Source of the DNA: Actinomycetota bacterium | GTDB taxonomy: Bacteria; Actinomycetota; Thermoleophilia; RBG-16-64-13 | Assembly (NCBI GenBank): GCA_018830645.1 | Contig: JAHJSA010000013.1 | Coordinates: forward strand, 124,001-188,000 | Direction of reading: 5' to 3' | Length of the DNA stretch: 64,000 nucleotides | The notes under the pieces: model-generated | Seen by the model: the letters and a program-made list of their open reading frames with translations, nothing else | Database searches by the model: none | Told to the model about the DNA's origin: nothing | Shown here: piece after piece, positions 1-6,344 of the stretch | Numbering within the stretch: the stretch's first letter is position 1 | Layout: the number at the start of each line of letters is the position of its first letter | Program-made: the position numbers and the translations under genes

Positions 1-885
1 GATGGGCGAGTCCAGCAGGTCGAAGCCCTCGTCGGCCACGATGGCGGCGATCTCTCCGCCGAACCCTCCGGTCCGCACCGCCTCGTGCACGATTACGAGC
101 CGATGCGTGTTGGCCACAGACTCGAGGATGGCCTCCTTGTCGAGAGGCACGATCGTGCGCAGGTCGATGACCTCCACGCTGACCCCTTGTTCGGCCAGTA
201 GCTCGGCCGCCCGTTCTGCCTGGGGGACCATGGCCGACCACGTGACCAACGTGACGTCATCACCCTCCCGCTTGACCGCCGCCTTGCCGATAGGCACGAT
301 GTACTCGCCCTCCGGCACGTCCCCCGCTATTCCGAGCAGGATTTTGTGCTCAAGGAAGACCACGGGGTTGTTGTCGCGGATGGCGGCGATGATCAGGCCC
401 TTCGCGTCCGCCGGTGTGCTCGGGGCGACCGTCTTGAGGCCCGGCACGTGCGCGCACCAGGCCTCCAGAGACTGCGAGTGTTGCGCCGCGGCTCTGATGC
501 CGGCGCCGCACGAGGCTCTGAGGACCATGGGGATCTTGACCTTGCCGCCGAACATGTAGCGGGCCTTGGCTGCCTGGTTCCCGAGCTCATCCATGACGAT
601 CCCGAGGAAGTCGTCGAACATGATCTCGGCCACCGGTCGCAGGCCGGCCGCCGCCGCGCCCACGGCGTGGCCCACGATCGCCGTCTCCGAGAGCGGCGTA
701 TCGCGCACTCTCCTCGGACCGAACTCGTCGAGAAGGCCCAGGGTCACACCGAGGCCTCCACCGAACATGCCCACGTCCTCACCCACCACGTAGACGTCGG
801 GATCGCGCCGCATCTCGACGGCGATGCCGTCGCAGATCGCCTGGGCGTAGGTCATGGTCTTGGTCGAAACGGTGTCAGTTCCCAT
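1..885 (-). CDS. 2-oxoacid (acetoin/pyruvate-type) dehydrogenase E1 component, beta subunit, partial
   Basis: The reading frame starts at ATG 885 and is still open at the left edge, so the carboxyl end is missing. The visible 295 residues match the transketolase-like beta subunit of thiamine-diphosphate dehydrogenase complexes: VGEDVG near residue 34, the segment RDTPLSE, then AEIMFDDF and the start of the C-terminal domain. It would pair with the alpha subunit encoded 12 bp upstream to decarboxylate a 2-oxoacid or acetoin and pass the acyl group to a lipoyl-E2. The E2 and E3 genes probably lie beyond the left edge. Substrate cannot be read from the sequence; the alpha subunit looks most like acetoin dehydrogenase AcoA. 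Confidence 0.9.
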   Translation of the reverse strand, partial: MGTDTVSTKTMTYAQAICDGIAVEMRRDPDVYVVGEDVGMFGGGLGVTLGLLDEFGPRRVRDTPLSETAIVGHAVGAAAAGLRPVAEIMFDDFLGIVMDELGNQAAKARYMFGGKVKIPMVLRASCGAGIRAAAQHSQSLEAWCAHVPGLKTVAPSTPADAKGLIIAAIRDNNPVVFLEHKILLGIAGDVPEGEYIVPIGKAAVKREGDDVTLVTWSAMVPQAERAAELLAEQGVSVEVIDLRTIVPLDKEAILESVANTHRLVIVHEAVRTGGFGGEIAAIVADEGFDLLDSPI

Positions 886-897
886 GCGCCGTCCCCC

Positions 898-1860
898 TCA
901 CTCGCTGTAGACGTCGGTGAGCAGGTCCGCCTCGTCCGGCCACGGGCTCGAGCGGCCGAACTCGATGGCTTCCTCGATCTCCGCCTTGATCTCGGAGGTG
1001 AGGCGCGCGATGGCCTCTTCTGTGGCGAGGCCTTGCTCGATCAGCAATCGAGTTCCGCGCAGGATGGGGTCTTTCGCCATCCACTCCTCGTGCTCGCTTG
1101 GGTCCCGATAGGCGCAGGGGTCGCCGACGAAATGCCCTTGATGTCTCCACGTCTTGCACTCCAGGAGGGTCGGACCGGCGCCTTGCCGCGCCAATGAGAC
1201 GGCCGTCACAGCGGCTTCGTAGACCGCCTCCACGTCGTTGCCATCGACCACGACTCCCGGGATACCGTACGCTGCCCCCCGTTCGGCGACATCGGTGATC
1301 CTCATGTGATCTCGCTGGCAGGTGGAGACGCCGTAGAGGTTATTCTCGCAGACGAAGATGACCGGAAGATCCCACACGGCCGCCATGTTGACGGCCTCGT
1401 GGAACGTGCCTCGATTCGAGGCGGCGTCGCCGAAGAAGCTGACAACCACGCTGTCGGTGCCTCGGTACTGGCACGCCAGGGCGGCGCCGGTGGCGATCGG
1501 GATGCCGCCGCCCACGATGCCGTTGGCGCCCAAGATGCCGAGATCGAGGTCGGCGATGTGCATGGAGCCGCCTTTGCCCCTGCAGTAGCCCGTCGAGCGT
1601 CCGAAGATCTCGGCCATCATCAGACGGATATCGCCGCCCTTCGCGATCAGGTGGCCGTGGCCCCTGTGGGAACTGGCTACCCAGTCGTCGGCGCGAAGCG
1701 CCGCCGTGACCCCCGCCGCGATGGCCTCCTCGCCGAGGTAGAGGTGGAGGAAGCCCGGGAGTTCACCCGCGAGGAACACCTCGTGGGCGCGGTTCTCGAA
1801 CTCGCGGATCTTGACCATGCAGCGGAACACCTGGAGTAGTTGCTCCTGGCTCATCGACAT
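898..1860 (-). CDS. 2-oxoacid/acetoin dehydrogenase E1 component, alpha subunit
   Basis: This is a 320-residue thiamine-diphosphate-dependent alpha subunit. The cofactor motif is visible as GDA at residues 144-146 followed by ENN at 172-174, with SSHRGHGH near residue 65 and the phosphorylation-loop-like segment YRDPSEHEE near 265. The length fits the AcoA/PdhA family. The start codon overlaps the end of the RutB-like gene by 10 bp, and the beta subunit follows after 12 bp, so translation is probably coupled. The short amino terminus without targeting extension and the presence of reductase genes upstream favour acetoin or a related diketone as substrate, but pyruvate or branched-chain acids cannot be excluded. 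Confidence 0.9.
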   Translation of the reverse strand: MSMSQEQLLQVFRCMVKIREFENRAHEVFLAGELPGFLHLYLGEEAIAAGVTAALRADDWVASSHRGHGHLIAKGGDIRLMMAEIFGRSTGYCRGKGGSMHIADLDLGILGANGIVGGGIPIATGAALACQYRGTDSVVVSFFGDAASNRGTFHEAVNMAAVWDLPVIFVCENNLYGVSTCQRDHMRITDVAERGAAYGIPGVVVDGNDVEAVYEAAVTAVSLARQGAGPTLLECKTWRHQGHFVGDPCAYRDPSEHEEWMAKDPILRGTRLLIEQGLATEEAIARLTSEIKAEIEEAIEFGRSSPWPDEADLLTDVYSE

Positions 1861-2555
1861 GCGTGTCCTCCTTCGTGTTCGGTCCTCGCTGAGAGGGCCT
1901 CCAGCAGCGGTTCGCTGGTGGTGACCCAGCCAAAGAACGTGCTCACGTTGAAGATGGTGGCGTCATGCGCCGTGGGCGGTCCGGCCTGCATGCACGCGTC
2001 GCTGACGAGCAAGGGCCAGTATTCGAGGAAGTAGGCGTCGCGCAGCGTCGACTCGACGCAGACGTTCGTTGCGATGCCGGTGAAGATCAGGTGGCGCTTG
2101 TTTCGCACGCGGAGCAGTTGGTCGAGGTTGGTGCCGGCGAAGCCGCTGTAGCGGGTCTTGTACACCACGAGGTCGCCCGGTTCCGGCTTCAACCGATCCA
2201 CCACCTCGAAATCCCAGGTTCCGTAGGTGAGGACCTTCCCGCGCAGCTCAGGCCGAGCCCGCATCAAGCACAGCGCAAGCTCCTTCATGGGATTCGGCGA
2301 TGCGGGGCCGCCGGCGTTGGTCTGCTCGGCGTCATAGCCTATCTGCAGGAAGACCACGTCGATGCCCGCGGCTCGGGCCGCAGCGAGGACCCGGTGGTTC
2401 ACCTCGACAACCTCGTCCGCGCCGGTGATGTCCATGCCCGCCAGTTCGAGCATCCCGCCCTTGCTGGCGAAGGCGTTCTGCATGTCTACCACGATCACGG
2501 CGGTGCGCGCCGGATCGATGTCTAGAGATTCAGGTTCGGCAGGTACACGGATCAC
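1851..2555 (-). CDS. RutB-like isochorismatase-family amidohydrolase (ureidoacrylate/peroxyureidoacrylate type)
   Basis: This 234-residue cysteine hydrolase has the triad Asp24 (VVDMQNAF), Lys133 (VYKTRYSGF) and Cys166 (GIATNVCVEST), the same residue numbers as in E. coli RutB. The segments around them are unusually close to RutB, including TRYSGF, FTGIATNVCVESTLRD and FFGWV. In E. coli the enzyme releases carbamate from a pyrimidine ring-opening product. No other rut genes are present. Here the gene sits between an SDR and an E1 alpha gene, so the natural substrate may be a different amide. The GTG start lies 3 bp after the SDR stop codon. Confidence 0.8.
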   Translation of the reverse strand: MIRVPAEPESLDIDPARTAVIVVDMQNAFASKGGMLELAGMDITGADEVVEVNHRVLAAARAAGIDVVFLQIGYDAEQTNAGGPASPNPMKELALCLMRARPELRGKVLTYGTWDFEVVDRLKPEPGDLVVYKTRYSGFAGTNLDQLLRVRNKRHLIFTGIATNVCVESTLRDAYFLEYWPLLVSDACMQAGPPTAHDATIFNVSTFFGWVTTSEPLLEALSARTEHEGGHACR

Positions 2556-2558
2556 GCG

Positions 2559-3353
2559 TCAGCCTGAGAACTCGGCCATGCCCAGATCAACGATACAGGC
2601 GCCGCCGTCCACCGGGATGGTGGCTCCAGTGACGAAAGACGCGTCATCGGATACGAGGAACTCGATGACACTCGCCACCTCTGACGGCTCCGCGGTGCGG
2701 CGGAGCGGATAGTTCCGGGTGGCTCGGAGCGCCGCCTCTTCGAGAGTCAGCCCTACCTGTCCGCCCATCGCTTCCAGGGCTCTGTCGCCCATCTCGGTGC
2801 GCGTGAAGGCGGGGCAGACCGCGTTGACCCGGATGCCCTCGGGTCCGTAGTCCACGGCCAGGGAGCGCATCAGTCCGATGACCGCATGCTTGCTGGTCAC
2901 GTAGGAGACGAACGAGGGCACCCCGAACAACGACGCCACCGAGCCCATCACTACGATGGCTCCGCCACCTCGTTTTCGCATGGGCCCAAGTGCGGAGCGC
3001 GCCGAGAACAGCACGCCATCCAAGTTGACGCGGAGCACCTCGCGCCACTGGTCGAGGTCCACATCGACGGCGGAGCCGAAGAGCTCCACTCCGGCGTTCG
3101 CCACCAGGATGTCGAGGCCGCCGTAGGTGTCCACCGCCAACGCCGCGAGCGCGTCGCAGTGTGCCGCGTCGCTCACGTCGCCCGCCAGCGCGATCCCCCC
3201 CACTTCTCGAGCTACTGCCTCGATGGGTTCGAGCCGACGCCCGGTGACCACGACCTTCGCTCCCGCGGCGGCGAACCTGCGCGCTGTGGCCGCTCCGATA
3301 CCGGTGCCCCCACCCGTGATGACAGCCACCTTGTCCTGCAACCGTCCGCTCAT
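2559..3353 (-). CDS. short-chain dehydrogenase/reductase
   Basis: This is a classical SDR of 264 residues. It has the nucleotide-binding GGGTGIG at 14-20, NAG at 86-88, catalytic Ser138, Tyr151 and Lys155 (YVTSK), and a C-terminal VDGG. I chose ATG 3353 because the family's first strand follows directly; the open frame continues upstream to 3815 without family similarity and would overlap lipB. It is the first gene of the operon SDR - rutB-like - E1 alpha - E1 beta. Reduction of a ketone or diketone such as acetoin fits that context but is inferred. A related but distinct SDR lies at 5473-6237. Confidence 0.88.
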   Translation of the reverse strand: MSGRLQDKVAVITGGGTGIGAATARRFAAAGAKVVVTGRRLEPIEAVAREVGGIALAGDVSDAAHCDALAALAVDTYGGLDILVANAGVELFGSAVDVDLDQWREVLRVNLDGVLFSARSALGPMRKRGGGAIVVMGSVASLFGVPSFVSYVTSKHAVIGLMRSLAVDYGPEGIRVNAVCPAFTRTEMGDRALEAMGGQVGLTLEEAALRATRNYPLRRTAEPSEVASVIEFLVSDDASFVTGATIPVDGGACIVDLGMAEFSG

Positions 3354-3374
3354 GTGTCCCCCCGTCCACTGCGA

Positions 3375-3425
3375 GTCCTGCAAGGTGCCCCAAACTACCA
3401 CCGTGTGTGGGGCAGTGCAAGGACT
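3375..3425. promoter_or_regulatory. interrupted dyad in the SDR/lipB divergent region
   Basis: Between the divergent SDR and lipB genes, TGCCCCA and TGTGGGGCA face each other across about 13 bp. Flanking them, GTCCTGCA and TGCAAGGAC extend the symmetry. The dyad lies within 75 bp of the SDR start, where an operator for the SDR-rutB-E1 operon or a leader RNA structure would be expected. No regulator is encoded next to it. Confidence 0.4.
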
Positions 3426-3508
3426 GACGTCTGAGTACAGTTTGCGCCCATCGCGGCCGGTCTTGTCCTGGTGGTCGGCGAATCGGAAGGCGCGGGGGAG
3501 GGCGTGTT

Positions 3509-3536
3509 TTGAGTTCGCCGCGCTGTCTGCTACGTT
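3509..3536 (+). promoter_or_regulatory. possible lipB promoter
   Basis: TTGAGT (3509-3514) and TACGTT (3531-3536) are spaced by 16 bp and would place transcription start about 16 nt before the lipB GTG. The -10 box is a weak match, so this is a candidate only. Confidence 0.35.
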
Positions 3537-3558
3537 GTACCCCGACCTGGGGGACGAA

Positions 3559-4233
3559 GTGGCGAGGATCAAGCGGCGCGAAGCGCTGTGGGTGGACAAG
3601 GGCAGGTTGGGATTCGAGGAAGCCAACCGGCTCCAACTCGAGCTGGCTGCGCGCCGACGTGTTGGTGAGATCCCCGACATAGCGATGCTGGTGGAGCACG
3701 ACCCGTGCTTCACGCTGGGCCGCGCAGCGAAGGCGGAGCACGTCCTCGTGGATGCCGACGGATTGGCCGCGGCGGGGATCGCCGTGCACAAGGCTGATCG
3801 CGGCGGCGACGTCACCTACCATGGGTGGGGTCAACTCGTGTGCTACGCGATCGTGGATCTCGCCGGGTATGGGCGGGATGTTCACGCTCACGCACGCCGT
3901 CTTGAGGAGATCATGATCCGCGCCGCCTGCGCGATCGGGGTGCCTGCGTACCGAGACCCTGACTATCCAGGGGTGTGGTGTTCTCAAGGCAAGCTCGGCG
4001 CGATCGGGCTCGGGGTGCGGCGTTGGGTGACCATGCACGGCGCTTCTCTCAACGTGAGCCCGTACATGCCGCACTACGATCTGATCGTGCCCTGCGGGAT
4101 CCACGGGCGGGCGGTGACCTCGCTCGAACGGGCTTCGGGCCGGACGATCACCCTGGAACAGGTGGGCCGGGAACTCAGACGGGCGTTCGGGGCGGTGTTC
4201 GAGACGGAACTGAAGAGCGAAAGGGGAGTGTGA
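3559..4233 (+). CDS. lipB: octanoyl-[acyl carrier protein]:protein octanoyltransferase LipB
   Basis: LipB moves octanoyl groups from acyl carrier protein to lipoyl domains, the first step of lipoate synthesis. The 224-residue protein has RGGDVTYHGWGQLV at 81-94, the catalytic lysine at about 145 (GKLGAIG) and the nucleophile Cys179 (VPCGI), with HGASLNV between them. GTG 3559 is chosen as start: it follows a purine-rich GGGGGACGAA and gives the usual family length, whereas the open frame reaching back to 3127 has no family similarity and overlaps the SDR gene. Lipoate is the cofactor of the dehydrogenase complex encoded divergently, a functional link. A lipA gene is not in the window. Confidence 0.92.
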   Translation: MARIKRREALWVDKGRLGFEEANRLQLELAARRRVGEIPDIAMLVEHDPCFTLGRAAKAEHVLVDADGLAAAGIAVHKADRGGDVTYHGWGQLVCYAIVDLAGYGRDVHAHARRLEEIMIRAACAIGVPAYRDPDYPGVWCSQGKLGAIGLGVRRWVTMHGASLNVSPYMPHYDLIVPCGIHGRAVTSLERASGRTITLEQVGRELRRAFGAVFETELKSERGV

Positions 4234-4235
4234 CC

Positions 4236-5426
4236 ATGACGCTGAAGGTGATGCTGGCTCCGGGCCGGTACGTTCAAGGACCCGGCGCTCTCGACCATAT
4301 GGGGGAACAACTGGAGATCCTTGGCCTCCGGAACCCTCTCATCCTCGTCTCGCCGAGCGCGAAGAAGGCCGTGGGAGCGGCTATCACGCGGAGCCTTGAG
4401 GCGAGGGGGCTCGCCCACGCCTTCGTGGACTTCGGGGGTGAGTGCACCCGCGTGGAGATCGAGCGGATCAAGAACGTCTGTATCCAGGGCGGACACGACG
4501 CGATCATCAACTGCGGGGGCGGCAAGGTCCTGGACGCGGGTCGGGCGGCCGCCACGAGATCGGCCTTGAACGTAGAGATGGTGCCGCCGGAGCACATCCC
4601 CGACCTCGGGGCGGGAGTCGCGTGCATCAACGTCCCCACCGTCGCGGCCAGTGACGCATCCACATCATCGGTATCCCTGGTCTACACGGACGACCACGTG
4701 GTTGAAGCCACCATGCTCTTCCCCTCCAGCCCGGCGATGGTCTTCGTGGACACTACCGTCATCGCCGCGTCTCCGGTGCGCCTCTTGGTGGCGGGCATGG
4801 GCGACGCCCTGGCCACCTACTTCGAGGCGGACATGTGCCTCCGCACCGGCTCACCGGCGGTAGTCACCCGCTCCCACAGCACACGCGCCGCACAAGCCCT
4901 CGCCCGGCTGTGCTTCGACCTACTGATGACCTACGGAGTCCAGGCCAAACGTGAGGCGGACGCGGGGGTGGCGGGTCCCGGCCTTGAAGCGGTCGTAGAG
5001 GCCAACATCCTTCTGAGCGGGCTCGGCTTCGAGAGTGGCGGCATCTCCGGCTCTCACGCGGTGGGCCACGGCTTCTACCACGTCGCTGAGTTCTTCGCCT
5101 CGCCCCGATACCACGGCGAAGTGGTGGCGTACGGCACGCTCACACAGTTGATGCTCGAAGGACGGCCGCCCGAGTTCCTCAAGACGGTGTTCGACTTCTG
5201 CCGCGCGGTAGGCCTTCCCACCACCCTCGAGGAGCTTACGCTCACCGACACCTCGGACGAGGTGATAGAGCGGGTGGCGCTCGCCGCGGCGCGCGACGTC
5301 GTGCTGATCAGTTCCATGGCCGGAGCGTCCTCGCAGCCCGACGAGCTCGGCAGGTACTACGACCACCGGGTCATCTTCAACGCGATCAAGGCGGTCGACG
5401 TCTTCGGCCGGGAGTACGGCGCCTGA
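4236..5426 (+). CDS. iron/zinc-dependent polyol dehydrogenase, glycerol dehydrogenase (GldA) family
   Basis: The 396-residue protein follows GldA along its whole length: PGRYVQG at 9-15, GGGK (94-97) in the NAD-binding part, and likely metal ligands Asp190 (GMGD), His274 (SHAVGHG) and His293 (RYHGE). Compared with E. coli GldA there is an insertion of roughly 15 residues around 112-127, before PTVAASDA. ATG 4236 lies 2 bp after the lipB stop with AAGGGGAG upstream, so the two genes form an operon. It should oxidise glycerol or a vicinal diol with NAD, or reduce the ketone. Together with neighbouring SDRs and an acetoin-type dehydrogenase, a butanediol/acetoin role is attractive but unproven. 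Confidence 0.87.
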   Translation: MTLKVMLAPGRYVQGPGALDHMGEQLEILGLRNPLILVSPSAKKAVGAAITRSLEARGLAHAFVDFGGECTRVEIERIKNVCIQGGHDAIINCGGGKVLDAGRAAATRSALNVEMVPPEHIPDLGAGVACINVPTVAASDASTSSVSLVYTDDHVVEATMLFPSSPAMVFVDTTVIAASPVRLLVAGMGDALATYFEADMCLRTGSPAVVTRSHSTRAAQALARLCFDLLMTYGVQAKREADAGVAGPGLEAVVEANILLSGLGFESGGISGSHAVGHGFYHVAEFFASPRYHGEVVAYGTLTQLMLEGRPPEFLKTVFDFCRAVGLPTTLEELTLTDTSDEVIERVALAAARDVVLISSMAGASSQPDELGRYYDHRVIFNAIKAVDVFGREYGA

Positions 5427-5472
5427 CGCCAAGCACCCGACTCCGGGCGCCCGGCGCCTGACGCCTGACGCC

Positions 5473-6237
5473 TCAAGCCATGTGCATACCGCCGTCGATC
5501 ATGTAGATCCCGCCGGTGCAGAAACCGCTCTCGTCGGAGGCGAGGAAGAGCATGAGTTCGGCTACCTCTTCCGGGGCGGCATAGCGCTTGAGAGGGATCC
5601 CATCCTGGATCAGCGCCTGAGCCCCCGCGGGGCGTTCAGGGCTGATCCCCTGCTCGAGCAGCCTGGTGAACGGGGTCTCGGTGGGCCCTGGGTTCACCGT
5701 GTTGACGCGGATCCCGGCCGCTGCGTACTCGACGGCGGCGACGCGCATGAGGCCGATGAGCGCGGTCTTGCTCACGCTGTAGGCGACGTTCCCCGGGTTG
5801 CCCATCATCCCCGTGACCGACGACGTGATGACGATGCTGCCCCCGCCCCGAGTCTTCATGTGAGGGACGGCGTACTTCAGCGTGAGGAACGCGCCGGTGA
5901 CGTTGACCTCGAGCACCTCGGCGAAGGTCTCATCCGGATAGGAGTCCAGCGCGGACGTCGTGCCCCACACGGCCGCGTTGGCCAGGACGATGTCGATGCC
6001 ACCGAAGCGTTCGGCTGCCGCGGCCATGGCGTCTTCTACCTCTTCCGGGCGGCGCACGTCGGCCGCGTACGGACTCGCCGCGTCGCCGATCGCGGCTGCG
6101 ACCCGGTCGGCTGCCGCCTCGTCTCGATCGACCACCAGGACGCTCGCTCCCTCGCCGGCGAAGCGCTTTGCCGCCGCCAAGCCGATTCCCGAACCCGCTC
6201 CCGTAATCACTGCCACCTTGTCGGTCAGTCTGCCCAT
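5473..6237 (-). CDS. short-chain dehydrogenase/reductase
   Basis: This 254-residue SDR has GAGSGIG at 13-19, NAA at 87-89, Tyr153 and Lys157 (YSVSK), and a C-terminal MIDGGMHMA. ATG 6237 has GAGGGGGAC directly upstream. It converges on the glycerol-dehydrogenase-like gene and diverges from the sensor kinase at 6345, so it seems to be transcribed alone. Its substrate is not evident. The 46 bp behind it hold a self-complementary CCGGGCGCCCGG (5443-5454) and short repeats of CCTGACG, which may act as a shared terminator. Confidence 0.87.
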   Translation of the reverse strand: MGRLTDKVAVITGAGSGIGLAAAKRFAGEGASVLVVDRDEAAADRVAAAIGDAASPYAADVRRPEEVEDAMAAAAERFGGIDIVLANAAVWGTTSALDSYPDETFAEVLEVNVTGAFLTLKYAVPHMKTRGGGSIVITSSVTGMMGNPGNVAYSVSKTALIGLMRVAAVEYAAAGIRVNTVNPGPTETPFTRLLEQGISPERPAGAQALIQDGIPLKRYAAPEEVAELMLFLASDESGFCTGGIYMIDGGMHMA

Positions 6238-6344
6238 GTCCCCCTCTTGGGTCCGCGTCTTGTGCGCCCGCGCCTCGGGTGTCCCGCCCTGTCGCCGGGC
6301 ACGTCCGATTCCAGATGCTACTCTACAGAGGTCCGTGGCGACAG

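Noticed and set aside
3127-3558. Upstream extension of LipB by about 140 residues
   Set aside because: It overlaps the SDR gene on the opposite strand and is not part of the LipB family; GTG 3559 gives the normal length.
5443-5454. CCGGGCGCCCGG palindrome as a regulatory site
   Set aside because: It lies between two convergent genes and is expected by chance in GC-rich DNA; at most part of a terminator.
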